Assembly (NCBI GenBank): GCA_040367435.1 | Contig: BAABWY010000001.1 | Location: forward strand, 620,001-684,000 | Direction: 5' to 3' | From: Hyphomicrobiales bacterium 4NK60-0047b | GTDB lineage: Bacteria; Pseudomonadota; Alphaproteobacteria; Rhizobiales; HXMU1428-3 | DNA length: 64,000 bases | Shown here: piece by piece, positions 53,204 through 62,244 of the stretch | How positions within the stretch are numbered: position 1 is the first letter of the stretch | How the letters are laid out: the number at the start of each line of letters is the position of its first letter | Program-made: the position numbers and the translations under genes | Notes under the pieces: generated by a model | The model's database searches: none | Seen by the model: the letters and a program-made list of their open reading frames with translations, nothing else | What the model was told of the DNA's origin: nothing

Positions 53204-53863
53204 ATGGAAGATAATTTAAAAATTCGCGTTCTAATTGCAGATGATCACCCGCTTGTGATGGATGGCATCCAATCATGCCTTGATCTATACCCTCATATTG
53301 AAGTCGTCGCGCAAGCTAAAACCGGTAAAGAAGCCTTAGAAAAAGCAAGAACTCTCTCGCCAGATATTGTCCTCATGGATATTAACATGCCAGAGCTTAA
53401 CGGCTTAGACGCAACAGAAATTTTCCAGGAGAATAACAAAGAGATCAAGGTCCTCATTTTAAGCATGCATGATAACCGCGAATATATCAGTAGCGCGCTT
53501 AGAAATGGTGCCAGAGGGTATGTGCTCAAAGATGTCTCCTCCAAAGAAATCGTCACTGCAATTGAAGCCGTCTATCGCGGAGGCACTTACTTTAGTTCAG
53601 GCATTTCAGAAATTCTAATGGCCCATGAAGATGACACAACAAGCGGCCCCTTAACAACAAGAGAGCAAACAATTCTCCTCTTGTTAACGGAAGGTAATAG
53701 TAACAAACACATAGCCCGCCATCTTGACATTAGTGTGCGCACAGTGGAAACCCACCGCAGAAACATAAAACGAAAATTAAACATCTCATCAACAGCAGGT
53801 CTCACTAAATACGCAATTGAAAATGGCCTGGTAAAATCAGCAAAACAAATGAAACCATATTAG
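53204..53863 (+). CDS. NarL/FixJ-type response regulator
   Basis: 219 residues. The receiver (about 7-125) is intact: LIADDHPLVMDG, phosphorylated Asp59 in DIVLMDINMPELNG, LSMH and the Lys in GYVLKDVS. The C-terminal LuxR-type helix-turn-helix (about 148-210) is LTTREQTILLLLTEGNSNKH, VRTVETHRRNIKRKL. It is the partner of the Cache-domain kinase and most likely activates the divergent TRAP operon in response to substrate. Its stop overlaps the stop of the convergent LysR gene by a few bases. Confidence 0.93.
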   Translation: MEDNLKIRVLIADDHPLVMDGIQSCLDLYPHIEVVAQAKTGKEALEKARTLSPDIVLMDINMPELNGLDATEIFQENNKEIKVLILSMHDNREYISSALRNGARGYVLKDVSSKEIVTAIEAVYRGGTYFSSGISEILMAHEDDTTSGPLTTREQTILLLLTEGNSNKHIARHLDISVRTVETHRRNIKRKLNISSTAGLTKYAIENGLVKSAKQMKPY

Positions 53864-54741
53864 GGCCTGAGTTTTTTCTGTTCCCTCATAAATTCCATAA
53901 AGGCCAAAATTCGCGCTGATCGAATAAGATCGGGATGGGTTAAAATCCATATAGAATTTGAGTGAACAGAAAAAGGAATTTCACCAACCACTTGGAGTTC
54001 TGGCGCTTGATCTCCTACATAAAACGGAAGAGCAGCAACACCTAAGCCTTCAAGACAAAGATAGTAAAGTCCACTAAAACTGCTCGCAGTCGCAGCAACA
54101 GATCTACCCTCCATTCGGCTTAAAATATATTGGTTCATCGGGAGTTGAGACAAGTTTTCATTTAAAAGAATAAAATCAAAATTTTTAAAACTCTTATCCG
54201 ATTTTATCTTTTTTTCCTCTTTATCAGACAAATAAGAGCGGTGCGCATAGAGCCTAATGTGAATGGGAGCAAGTTCACGCCCAACCATATAATCAGGTTG
54301 TCGGTTCATTGAAGGAAGCACAATATCAGCCTCTCGTTTCGATAAATTTCGATGCCGATTATCAACCTCAACATTCAAAGTAATATCAGGATAGAGCTTC
54401 TTGAACTTTTTTATAAAGGGAGGAAGCCAGAAAAACCCAATAGTATCAGTCGTTGAAATTTTTATTTCACCACTTAAGCGAACATCTTGTCCCACGACTT
54501 GGCGCTCGACCAGATCTATCTCATCTTTGAGGTACAGGGCTGAGTTCAAAATTTTCTCACCACTTGCTGTTAAAACATAACCTGTTTTATGGCGTTCAAA
54601 CAAACGCACTTCCAATCGCTCCTCCAGAGAATTTAAACGCCGGAGCACAGTCGTATGAGAAACTTGCAATTCCTGTCCCGCCTTCAACAAAGAGCCAGCT
54701 TCTGCCAAAGCTAAAAACACACGGTAATCATCCCAGTTCAT
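53860..54741 (-). CDS. LysR-family transcriptional regulator
   Basis: 293 residues from ATG 54741 (MNWDDYRVFLALAEAGSLLK), with AGAGGA 6 bases upstream; the frame to 54810 adds an unlikely Cys/Phe-rich leader. The winged helix is SLLKAGQELQVSHTTVLRRLNSLEERL (quoted region about 17-43), and the effector domain follows from about 90 (GEIKISTTDTIGFFWLPPF). The form with VSHTTVLRRL is typical of the subgroup regulating single divergent genes. It is divergent from the YceI gene, 138 bases apart, which may be its target. Convergent overlap with the response regulator gene. Confidence 0.9.
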   Translation of the reverse strand: MNWDDYRVFLALAEAGSLLKAGQELQVSHTTVLRRLNSLEERLEVRLFERHKTGYVLTASGEKILNSALYLKDEIDLVERQVVGQDVRLSGEIKISTTDTIGFFWLPPFIKKFKKLYPDITLNVEVDNRHRNLSKREADIVLPSMNRQPDYMVGRELAPIHIRLYAHRSYLSDKEEKKIKSDKSFKNFDFILLNENLSQLPMNQYILSRMEGRSVAATASSFSGLYYLCLEGLGVAALPFYVGDQAPELQVVGEIPFSVHSNSIWILTHPDLIRSARILAFMEFMREQKKLRP

Positions 54742-54879
54742 TCCAAATCCTCTAGAAATAACGTCAAACAAGAATGTGCAATTATGCACACAAAAGCTGC
54801 AAAATAACAAATTTACACTACAAATTAATTCATCAACAATAAAGGCAATAATTAATCATTTCAAAAAAGGACGCTAAAA

Positions 54880-55461
54880 GTGAAACAATTTCTAAGTCTC
54901 ATAACAGCGATAATAATTGTAGGCGCTACAACAAACCTCGCACAAGCAGCAGATAAATATAAGTTAGACCCAAGACACACCAACATCATCTGGAAAGCCG
55001 GTCATTTTGGCTTCTCATTTCCTTCAGGAAAATTCACAAACACAGAAGGGATACTAATTCTCGATGAAAAAGATCTCTCCAAATCTAAAATTGAAGTCAC
55101 CATCAATCTAGCAACGATAAATACAGGAGAGAAAAAATTTGATGCCCATCTCTCTAGTCCAGATTTCTTCAATGTTAAAAAATACAAAATCGCCAAATTT
55201 AAATCGACAAAAATAGTCATGAAGTCAGTCGATCAAGCAAACATACACGGCGCCTTAACCCTGAACGGTATAACCAAACCTGTCATCCTAACCGCAAAAT
55301 TAAATAAAATTGGACCAAGTCCAGCTACAAAACAAAAAACCGCTGGCTTCTCTGCAACCACAACAATCAAACGGTCAGAGTTTGGTATCAAATTCGGTCT
55401 TCCCGCTATCGAAGATAACGTAAAAATTGATATCGAAACGGAAGCTATTCTAGCAAATTAA
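54880..55461 (+). CDS. YceI-family periplasmic protein
   Basis: 193 residues from a GTG with AAAGGA 8 bases upstream. A signal peptide (about 1-23, ending NLAQA) precedes a lipocalin-like YceI domain: YKLDPRHTNIIWKAGHFGFS, FDAHLSSPDFFNV, GALTLNGITKPVIL and TTTIKRSEFGIKFGLPAIED. Family members bind polyisoprenoids such as ubiquinone-like lipids in the periplasm and respond to pH or oxidative stress. It lies 23 bases before the glutathionyl-hydroquinone reductase gene, so the two probably form an operon handling quinone or lipid-type molecules. Confidence 0.93.
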   Translation: MKQFLSLITAIIIVGATTNLAQAADKYKLDPRHTNIIWKAGHFGFSFPSGKFTNTEGILILDEKDLSKSKIEVTINLATINTGEKKFDAHLSSPDFFNVKKYKIAKFKSTKIVMKSVDQANIHGALTLNGITKPVILTAKLNKIGPSPATKQKTAGFSATTTIKRSEFGIKFGLPAIEDNVKIDIETEAILAN

Positions 55462-55484
55462 GCATCATAGAAAGGCAACGAAAA

Positions 55485-56429
55485 ATGTTAGTTGATGGCA
55501 AATGGACTAAAGAGTTTCACCCTGTACAGGGAGTAGATAAAAAAGGTGGGTTCATTAGAAAACCCTCTTCCTTTAGAGAAAAAATTGGTTCCCCAAAATA
55601 CAAAGCCGAAAAAAATCGCTATCATTTATTCGTTGCCTATATCTGCCCTTGGGCCTGTAGAACTTTAGCTATGCGCTCATTAAAAGGACTAGAAGACACC
55701 ATCTCAACAAGTGTCGTAGAACCTCAACTAACAACTGAGGGCTGGAAATTTGGGACTTATCCAGGAGCAACAGGGCTAGATAAAATTTTAAACGCCACCT
55801 ACATGCATGAGGTTTATTCAAAAGCCGATCCACAATATTCAGGAAGAGCAACAGTTCCTGTTCTTTGGGACAAGCAAAGCCAAACAATCGTCAATAATGA
55901 ATCGTCAGAAATCATTAAAATACTCAATGAAGGTTTTAATGAATTGCTTGAAGAAGAAAACAATGAGAAAGCCAAAATCAATTTATACCCAGACCACCTC
56001 AAAGAAGAGATTGATGAATTAAATGAATGGCTCTACCCCCGCATCAATAACGGTGTCTATAAAACTGGGTTCGCAACAACTCAAATTGCTTACGAAGAAG
56101 CTTGTAAAACTTTATTTCAATCACTAGAGAAGCTTGAAATCCGCTTAAATACCAATTCACCGTTTCTCTTCGGCAATGAGCTCACTCTAAGTGACCTCCA
56201 CCTTTTCATGACACTCATCCGGTTCGACCTAGCTTATTATGGTTTATTCAAAGCAAACCTAAACCACATTTGGGATTACCCAAATCTGTCAGCTTACACA
56301 AAACGTGTATATGACATCCCCGCCATTCAAAACACAGTGAACATCGATCATATAAAACAAGGCTATTATTCAATCAAAGCATTAAACCCAACAGGCATCG
56401 TACCTATCGGACCTAATAATCCATTTTAG
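55485..56429 (+). CDS. Glutathionyl-hydroquinone reductase (YqjG/ECM4 type GST)
   Basis: 314 residues. The catalytic motif is YICPWACRTLAMRSLKGL, with the Cys-Pro-Trp-Ala of the Xi class; ATVPVLWDKQSQTIVNNESS is the glutathione-binding end of the thioredoxin domain, and the C-terminal helical domain contains LTLSDLHLFMTLIRFD. These enzymes reduce glutathionyl-hydroquinones in the cytoplasm, recycling quinone adducts. AAAGGC precedes the ATG. Cotranscription with yceI is likely from the 23-base gap. Convergent with an AraC gene. Confidence 0.92.
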   Translation: MLVDGKWTKEFHPVQGVDKKGGFIRKPSSFREKIGSPKYKAEKNRYHLFVAYICPWACRTLAMRSLKGLEDTISTSVVEPQLTTEGWKFGTYPGATGLDKILNATYMHEVYSKADPQYSGRATVPVLWDKQSQTIVNNESSEIIKILNEGFNELLEEENNEKAKINLYPDHLKEEIDELNEWLYPRINNGVYKTGFATTQIAYEEACKTLFQSLEKLEIRLNTNSPFLFGNELTLSDLHLFMTLIRFDLAYYGLFKANLNHIWDYPNLSAYTKRVYDIPAIQNTVNIDHIKQGYYSIKALNPTGIVPIGPNNPF

Positions 56430-56456
56430 AATTTAGCTATGTTGAACATTAAAAAA

Positions 56457-57266
56457 CTAACAGACAAAAGGCCCCTTTACCTTTGAGGGGGCCATTCCAT
56501 AAATTTGCATAAATGCACGACAAAACGCATCAGCAGACCGATAACCAAATTTACGAGCAACAGAATTCACCCGCTCACCCTTCAAAAGAGAATTCCGAGC
56601 AAGCACCATGCGCCATTGTTTTAAATAAGCAATTGGTGTTTGCCCAACCACGGTTTGAAACTCAGCAATAAAATGTGAGCGAGACATTCCAGCCAACAAA
56701 CTAAAATCTTCAACTTGCCATTGCTTCCCCGGGTTATCATGCATCGCAACCAAAACTGAGCTAAGTTTCGGGTGAGCCAATCCAGCAAACAAACCAGCCT
56801 CAGCTCCCTCATGCTCAATCGTATAGCGCAGCAAATGCACAACCAGTAATTCACTTAGACGGTCAAGCGCAAACCGGCCACCACATCGCTCACGCCCCAT
56901 CTCCTGCGCAATTAAGTTGGCAACCCCGTTTATGCTCTGATGCTTTTGTAAATCCACATCTATAAAATCCGGCAAGGCATAAAAAAGGGGGTTCTCATTC
57001 CCCCCAATATCCATTCCTCCATGAACTAAAATCCGCGCCTTACTGCCGCCAAGTTCAGAAATATAAGAAACGCCTTTTTCGCTCTTTTTTAAAAACAGAA
57101 CCAACCTAACGGCCTGATTAGAACTTCCAATATCGTCCAGACCAGCCTCCCCATCAGAAGACACCCCCCCAAGTAGAAAGAAGTTACTTTCTTCAAGTGC
57201 CACATGCGGACAAGCATGAATATCAAAATGAGAGATCAAACTCGACAAACGATCAAGATGCGCCAT
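56457..57266 (-). CDS. AraC-family regulator
   Basis: 269 residues from ATG 57266 (MAHLDRLSSLISHFDIHACP), which fits the start of related cupin-containing AraC proteins; the frame to 57332 is hydrophobic and crosses the operator-like repeat. The N-terminal AraC_binding/cupin_6 domain has LVHGGMDIGGNENPLFYALP and MGRERCGGRFALDRLSELLV. The C-terminal helix-turn-helix pair is VEDFSLLAGMSRSHFIAEF and VNSVARKFGYRSADAFCRAF. It is divergent from a peroxiredoxin gene and is probably its regulator. Confidence 0.9.
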   Translation of the reverse strand: MAHLDRLSSLISHFDIHACPHVALEESNFFLLGGVSSDGEAGLDDIGSSNQAVRLVLFLKKSEKGVSYISELGGSKARILVHGGMDIGGNENPLFYALPDFIDVDLQKHQSINGVANLIAQEMGRERCGGRFALDRLSELLVVHLLRYTIEHEGAEAGLFAGLAHPKLSSVLVAMHDNPGKQWQVEDFSLLAGMSRSHFIAEFQTVVGQTPIAYLKQWRMVLARNSLLKGERVNSVARKFGYRSADAFCRAFMQIYGMAPSKVKGPFVC

Positions 57267-57292
57267 AACCAGACTTTCTGTCGGAATTAAAG

Positions 57293-57313
57293 GAATTAAT
57301 ATTACATTAATTC
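57293..57313. promoter_or_regulatory. Inverted repeat between the AraC and peroxiredoxin genes
   Basis: GAATTAAT, five bases, ATTAATTC, with one more GAATTAA just left (57284-57290). It is 27 bases from the AraC start and 65 from the peroxiredoxin start, a fitting place for an operator controlling both. Confidence 0.5.
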
Positions 57314-57377
57314 TGATAGCAATCATTAGCAACTAATTTATGAAATGAAAAAATCCAATACAAAGCAGGAGGCATAC

Positions 57378-57914
57378 ATGCTCATTCCAAGAGAGAAAAC
57401 ACCTGAACTGACACTCCCAACCCTAACTGGCGAAACATTTGATCTATCAAAAGAGCAAAGCGAGAGAGGGTTAGTCCTCTGTTTTTATCGTGGTCTTCAC
57501 TGCCCAATTTGCGCAAACTATCTAAAAGAATTGGATAAAGAAACACCCGCCTTCGCCGAACGCGGTGTCACCACAATCGCAGTCAGCTCTGATGGAATAG
57601 AGCGAGCAGAAACCATGTCAGAAAAAATTGGCAACCAAAACCTTCGCTTCGGTTATGGACTTGACTTACAAAAAGCTCGCGATTGGGGATTGTACATTTC
57701 CCGCTCAAGAGGAAAAACCTCTATCGGCATAGAAGAGCCAACTCTATTTTCAGAACCAGGACTGTTCATCATCAATCCAGATCAAACACTGTATTATAGC
57801 GCGGTACAAACCATGCCATTCTCACGTCCACATTTTTCTGAATTAATCGGTGCAGTAGATTTTGCCATTAAAAACAATTACCCAGCGCGAGGGGAATATA
57901 CTGACGCTCTGTAA
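57378..57914 (+). CDS. AhpC/TSA-type peroxiredoxin-like protein
   Basis: 178 residues from ATG 57378 (MLIPREKTPELTLPTLTGE), with GGAGG 5 bases upstream; an ATG at 57345 is less well placed. The peroxiredoxin fold is visible with the active site FYRGLHCPICANYLKELD, where CPIC replaces the usual PxCxxEL pattern, and TTIAVSSDG, FIINPDQTLYY. Such CPxC forms are peroxiredoxin-like or thiol oxidoreductases. It is divergent from the AraC gene with an operator-like repeat between. A long hairpin follows. Confidence 0.88.
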   Translation: MLIPREKTPELTLPTLTGETFDLSKEQSERGLVLCFYRGLHCPICANYLKELDKETPAFAERGVTTIAVSSDGIERAETMSEKIGNQNLRFGYGLDLQKARDWGLYISRSRGKTSIGIEEPTLFSEPGLFIINPDQTLYYSAVQTMPFSRPHFSELIGAVDFAIKNNYPARGEYTDAL

Positions 57915-57921
57915 ATAATAA

Positions 57922-57979
57922 AGCGTGGAAAGAAGAAATGATTTTAAGAGAGACAAATCATCACTCAACTTTCCACGCT
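57922..57979. terminator. Long two-part hairpin between convergent genes
   Basis: AGCGTGGAAAG (57922-57932) pairs with CTTTCCACGCT (57969-57979), and ATGATTT (57938-57944) with AAATCAT (57955-57961) inside. No T-run, so the mode of termination is uncertain. Confidence 0.55.
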
Positions 57980-58019
57980 CCCCCATCAACCAAACAAAGT
58001 CAGCCTGAAATAGAAACAT

Positions 58020-59117
58020 CTAAATAAAGGAAAGAGAATATTTCTCTCGCACGCCATCAACTAGTTTCGCAAAAAACTTGCGTGCTGGCTTTTCTAAAAA
58101 CAAATGCAGCAAACCACAAAAAATAACCACCAAAGTCATAATCACAACTACTGACAAAAACACATGATCAGCAACTACAAAGTTCCTCATCAAGGCATAG
58201 CCAACTTCCTGGTGAAACAAATAAAGCGGATACGAAATTCCTCCAAGCAAAAGAGCAATCCCGCTAAAGCGTTTAATCTGCGGAGCAAGCAACGCCAAAT
58301 ACACCACCCCAATAGTAAAGACCGCATAACCAAATGCAGGCAAATACCCCATCGTTCCCTGAAAATTTGGCAAGAAATCCTGTGTATCTAATTTTTGTAC
58401 GCCCAAAGCTAACGAAAGTGCACTCGCAAGCAACAAAGCCATATGATAAAACGCCCAGCCTTTTTTCCAACCATGCCAAAGCACCATGCCGCCAACAAAA
58501 GCACCCGCAAAATAAGAAATAAACACCCGCTCAAAAATTACATGTTCAATAAATAAATTATTGACAAAGCTAATCCCTAACCAAATGGCACAAATCAACA
58601 GCATGCGTTTATGAAAGACCCCAAGTGCAATCAAAACAGTCGCAAAGCCATAAAATATAAATTCATAAAACAAAGTCCAATAAACCCCATCCACAAATTC
58701 AAAACCAAACACCTGTGGCGCAAGGGTAAAGTTCGCTATAAATTGCGGAACAGAAAGCGGATCAGACGTTCCTAAAAAGGTGAGAAGTAAAAAACTAAGA
58801 ATGAGGCAAATCCAGAACCCAGGCATCAAACGCAAGACCCGGTTCAAAGCAAACTTAAAGAAATGAATGTTAGAGCTTACATGTGCAATCACAAAACCAG
58901 AGAGAACAAAAAAGATCGGAACGCCTAAATAACCCATCTTTAAAAAGAGAGCAAAAATCCCCTCAGGTGGCTGATACCCCGTCTTCCCCCAAGAGGGGCC
59001 GATAAAACCATAATGGGTCATAACAACCCAAAGAGAAGCTAGAAAACGCACAATATCCAAATTAGCCACATATTCCCGCGGCGTATCTGAGGCAGTTGGA
59101 GTAAAAAAATGAGCCAT
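58020..59117 (-). CDS. Acyltransferase 3 family membrane protein (OafA-like)
   Basis: 365 residues with about 10 membrane spans. The N-terminal YVANLDIVRFLASLWVVMTHYG carries the family His, FFVLSGFVIAH and FALNRVLRLMPGFWICL the conserved Arg region, and the end LLHLFLEKPARKFF the usual E-P motif. These proteins add acetyl or other acyl groups to surface polysaccharides or lipids. No polysaccharide genes are adjacent, so the substrate is unknown. Convergent with the peroxiredoxin-like gene. Confidence 0.9.
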   Translation of the reverse strand: MAHFFTPTASDTPREYVANLDIVRFLASLWVVMTHYGFIGPSWGKTGYQPPEGIFALFLKMGYLGVPIFFVLSGFVIAHVSSNIHFFKFALNRVLRLMPGFWICLILSFLLLTFLGTSDPLSVPQFIANFTLAPQVFGFEFVDGVYWTLFYEFIFYGFATVLIALGVFHKRMLLICAIWLGISFVNNLFIEHVIFERVFISYFAGAFVGGMVLWHGWKKGWAFYHMALLLASALSLALGVQKLDTQDFLPNFQGTMGYLPAFGYAVFTIGVVYLALLAPQIKRFSGIALLLGGISYPLYLFHQEVGYALMRNFVVADHVFLSVVVIMTLVVIFCGLLHLFLEKPARKFFAKLVDGVREKYSLSFI

Positions 59118-59485
59118 AATCTCTCCCTTAAGCTAGCCACCAGCTACCACAAAAAGGAAAACAATAGCAATCAATTGATCCGATGAAAGTTAATCAATAA
59201 CCCCACCTCAACCAACTTTCAATTTCATGCAAAAATGTTTTTTCATTGTTCTTAACACCCCAACCTAGGTAAATAAATCTATCCGTAATTTTTAGACAGG
59301 CCTGTATAAAAATTTGACACTCAGTATTTTATACAATAATGTATAAAATATATCATCAATCTAGGAACTACTCACCAGCCTACATTCAAATAACTTAAAA
59401 ATAGCGTTACCACTAGCAGAACTCGGTTGGGCACTTTCCAAAAAAGATTGAAATTTTGACACTTTTTCCAATAGGTATTCTTAAA
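59118..59485. promoter_or_regulatory. Divergent promoter region with three TGTATAAAA sites
   Basis: TATTTTATACA (59325-59335) and TGTATAAAATA (59340-59350) form a perfect dyad with a four-base spacer; TGTATAAAAA also occurs at 59303-59312, next to a -35-like TTGACA (59314-59319). An operator for the gene at 59486 or the divergent acyltransferase is likely. The rest holds no gene. Confidence 0.5.
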
Positions 59486-59884
59486 ATGAAAATACAAACA
59501 CTTATGCTATCAGTATTGTCTGTGATCTTCTTACTCTCTTCCATTTTTCAAACTCTACCCGTATATGCCGAAACAAAACCAAAACATATGGTAGAAGTGA
59601 TTGACTTACAGCCTGGGAAAACTATTGAAGATGTTCGTGAGTACATAAAACGAGTAGCTCCCGTAATCTCTAAATACGGAGCTTCAAATAAACAAATATT
59701 TTCCGTTCAAAAAATGGGAGACAAATCAAACACAGCAAAAGTTGTGCTTGTCTGGCAAATAGAGGATATGAAAAGACTGCCTAAAGTCTTCAAAGATATG
59801 GCTTACACTAAACACATACCTTACAGAGATAACATTCTAAACCTAAAAGAACGCATCCAATTTTTAGGGCAAAAGGTGAAATAG
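59486..59884 (+). CDS. Small secreted protein, unknown
   Basis: 132 residues from ATG 59486 (MKIQTLMLSVLSVIFLL), with AGGT upstream; the frame start at 59456 is a TTG. Residues 1-29 are a signal peptide ending VYA. The mature part (KPKHMVEVIDLQPGKTIEDV, VAPVISKYGASNKQIFSVQK, AKVVLVWQIEDMKRLPKVF) alternates strands and helices like a small ferredoxin-like alpha-beta barrel, but no family is recognised with confidence. Three possible operator sites precede the gene. The tRNA-Met gene terminator on the other strand follows 30 bases later. Confidence 0.75.
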   Translation: MKIQTLMLSVLSVIFLLSSIFQTLPVYAETKPKHMVEVIDLQPGKTIEDVREYIKRVAPVISKYGASNKQIFSVQKMGDKSNTAKVVLVWQIEDMKRLPKVFKDMAYTKHIPYRDNILNLKERIQFLGQKVK

Positions 59885-59911
59885 ACTTAAAATTGAGCAA
59901 CCAATCATAAC

Positions 59912-59930
59912 AAAACCACACTAGTGTGGT
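59912..59930 (-). terminator. Terminator of the tRNA gene
   Basis: On the minus strand the palindrome ACCACACT/AGTGTGGT is followed by TTTTG, immediately after the CCA end of the tRNA. Confidence 0.7.
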
Positions 59931-60006
59931 GGTAGCGGGAGAGGGACTTGAACCCCCGACACGCGGATTATGATTCCGCTGCTCTAACCAGCTGAGCTAC
60001 CCCGCC
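59930..60006 (-). tRNA. tRNA-Met (CAU), elongator type
   Basis: Minus strand 60006 to 59930. Acceptor GGCGGGG pairs with TCCCGCT (two G-U), D arm GCTC...GAGC, anticodon stem GCGGA/TCCGC with loop ATCATAA giving CAU, T arm GGGGG-TTCAAGT-CCCTC, and encoded ACCA end. The G1-U72 pair differs from the unpaired 1-72 of initiator tRNA, and the body matches elongator tRNA-Met of Alphaproteobacteria. A CAU tRNA read as Ile after lysidine modification is the alternative, but the body is unlike tRNA-Ile2. Confidence 0.93.
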
Positions 60007-60123
60007 ACAATGGTATGAATTTTAAATGCTGGAACAAAAGCTTGTAGAAACTAATCCAAGCTTCGTCAAGTCGAAAAAATAAAGGAAAAGGAAAAAAATT
60101 CGCTCCTTTTCCTTTTTATCTAT

Positions 60124-60840
60124 TTATTGAGAAACAACAGCTTCACTAACGTAACTATCACTAACCATTGCCCGAGAGCGACCTTTAGCAATTTTGGGTG
60201 CCGCAGCCTTTGTAAAGCGCAGCATAGTGAATAGCCCTAACGGGCGAAGTGAGCGACGCTCAATCAATTCAAGGTTCTCACATCCCATAACCCGATCAAC
60301 AGGGAAAATCGGACGCCAGCCAAGAGTTGAAGCAAAAGGCGCCATCCGGCGTTCAAGCCATCCGCGTGTGCCATGATCCTGACTAAAGTGATTAACCAAA
60401 ATAACCTGACCGCCAGGTGCACAAACGCGCTCAAGCTCTTCCATAACAACTTCAGGCTCAGGCACAACAGTCATCACATACATCGCAACAACGGTATCGA
60501 ACTTGTCATCATCAAAATCCAGGTTACGCGCATCCATCTCATGCAAGCCATCAATGTTTTGCAGTTTATTTTTAACAATTCTGTTTTCTGCTTTTTTGAG
60601 CATTTCAGGCGACAAATCAACACCTGTGACACTTAAGTGATCTGCATAACGAGGCAAAGAAAGCCCGGTACCAACACCAACTTCCAAAACAGAACCATCA
60701 CGCTTGTTCATAATATCAACAGCATGACGCCGACCAGCAGCTGCAACAGTCCCAAATGTTTGATCATAAACAGGGGCCCAACGACGATAGGCTGTAATCA
60801 CAGCTCCACGATCCATAACTGCTTTTTTTACTGCATCCAC
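60124..60840 (-). CDS. pmtA: PmtA-like phospholipid N-methyltransferase
   Basis: 238 residues from GTG 60840, with AGGAG about 10 bases upstream. AYRRWAPVYDQTFGTVAAAG precedes SAM motif I VLEVGVGTGLSLPRY, then VTGVDLSPEMLKKAENR and NLDFDDDKFDTVVAMYVMTV. This matches the Rhodobacter-type phosphatidylethanolamine N-methyltransferase, which makes phosphatidylcholine at the inner membrane. The last 30 residues (KAAAPKIAKGRSRAMVSDSY) are variable. No partner gene is adjacent, and a UbiE-like methyltransferase of other function cannot be excluded. The tRNA-Met gene is downstream on the same strand. Confidence 0.83.
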   Translation of the reverse strand: MDAVKKAVMDRGAVITAYRRWAPVYDQTFGTVAAAGRRHAVDIMNKRDGSVLEVGVGTGLSLPRYADHLSVTGVDLSPEMLKKAENRIVKNKLQNIDGLHEMDARNLDFDDDKFDTVVAMYVMTVVPEPEVVMEELERVCAPGGQVILVNHFSQDHGTRGWLERRMAPFASTLGWRPIFPVDRVMGCENLELIERRSLRPLGLFTMLRFTKAAAPKIAKGRSRAMVSDSYVSEAVVSQ

Positions 60841-61017
60841 TTATAAAAGTCTCCTAAATCTCAACACTTTAAACAGTGCTCAAAGTGCGCCCTAATTCGC
60901 CAAACTTTAACAAGACAGTTCAGCAAGAGAGTTAAAGTGGAACTCTGCCGCTTAGCAAAACCACCACTCAGATTAAGGCTGGCACTTCGTACCAAATGTA
61001 TAAAATGCCACCCTTAA

Positions 61018-62244
61018 CTAGTTCATTGAAACTTCAGTTTGTTTTTTTGCAAACGCAGAAGCATCATCATTAATATCAATATCACTTGCAGCTATGGCCT
61101 TTTTAATCCAGCCACCGCCAAGAATACGAGAGCGGCCCTGTCCATCTTCATAAAGAACACAAGCCTGCCCTGGTGAAACCCCATCTTCACCAGTATGTAA
61201 CTCCACCAAAAAACGACCATCACGACAAAGTAACGTCGCCGCTTGAGGCGGTTGGGTCGAGCGCACCCGTGCATAAACAGGGATACCTTCTTCACCTATT
61301 TCTTCAATAGCTTGGCTTCCAAGCCAATTCACATCTCTCAGCTCAACAATTTTAGTACTGAGACAATCACGTGGCCCCACAATCACTTTTTTATTGACGG
61401 CATCAAGCTCAACAACATAAATCGGGTCACCAAGGGCAACCCCGATACCACGTCTTTGTCCAACTGTATAATTAATTATGCCTTCATGGCGGCCAAGAAC
61501 CCGGCCATCAACATGAACAATATCACCGGGCTCAGCAGCACCAGGTCGTAACTTTTCGATAACTTGCGAATATTTGCCTGTTGGTACAAAACAAATATCC
61601 TGGCTGTCAGCTTTCTCAGCAACAGAAAGACCATACTCATTGGCAATGTCACGCACTTCAGATTTATGCAAATCACCAAGCGGGAAGCGCAAAAAGTCTA
61701 ATTGATCTTTTGTGGTGGTAAATAAGAAATAGCTTTGATCACGGTCATGATCTTTCGCGCGCACCAATTCCCAGCCATCATCACCAAGTCTGCTAGAAAT
61801 ATAATGGCCAGTTGCCATCGCATCAGCGCCCAGATCACGAGCTGTATCAAGCATATCTTTAAATTTAATTTTTTGATTGCACATAATGCAGGGCACTGGG
61901 GTTTCACCAGAAAGATAACTGTTGGCAAAATCATCCATCACGCTATCGGCAAAACGGGCCTCATAATCTAAAACATAGTGCGGAATACCTATTTTTTCGG
62001 CAACGCGGCGGGCATCATGAATATCTTGTCCGGCACAACACGCCCCTTTTCGTCCCACAGCTTCGCCATGGTCATAAAGTTGTAACGTTATTCCTACAAC
62101 ATCATAACCCTCAGCTTTTAAAAGTGCTGCAACCACAGAACTATCCACGCCGCCAGACATGGCAACGACAATCCTGCAGCTTGAAGGCTCACCTTCAAGT
62201 CCCAGACTATTTAGTTTTGGTTTTTTTGTGCTCGAATTTGTCAT
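61018..62244 (-). CDS. mnmA: tRNA-specific 2-thiouridylase
   Basis: 408 residues from ATG 62244 ([20 protein letters not shown]). The PP-loop is [17 protein letters not shown]; catalytic cysteines are in [14 protein letters not shown] and [31 protein letters not shown] and [18 protein letters not shown] are MnmA landmarks. It thiolates U34 of tRNAs for Lys, Glu and Gln, taking sulfur from a cysteine desulfurase such as the one at 25540-26745. The open frame reaches a TTG at 62280, but the ATG is the more plausible start. The C-terminus has an extra about 30 polar residues. It is monocistronic. Confidence 0.94.
   Translation of the reverse strand: MTNSSTKKPKLNSLGLEGEPSSCRIVVAMSGGVDSSVVAALLKAEGYDVVGITLQLYDHGEAVGRKGACCAGQDIHDARRVAEKIGIPHYVLDYEARFADSVMDDFANSYLSGETPVPCIMCNQKIKFKDMLDTARDLGADAMATGHYISSRLGDDGWELVRAKDHDRDQSYFLFTTTKDQLDFLRFPLGDLHKSEVRDIANEYGLSVAEKADSQDICFVPTGKYSQVIEKLRPGAAEPGDIVHVDGRVLGRHEGIINYTVGQRRGIGVALGDPIYVVELDAVNKKVIVGPRDCLSTKIVELRDVNWLGSQAIEEIGEEGIPVYARVRSTQPPQAATLLCRDGRFLVELHTGEDGVSPGQACVLYEDGQGRSRILGGGWIKKAIAASDIDINDDASAFAKKQTEVSMN

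Noticed and set aside
59930-60006. tRNA gene as a possible integration site of a mobile island
   Set aside because: No integrase, no direct repeat of the tRNA end and ordinary chromosomal genes on both sides.
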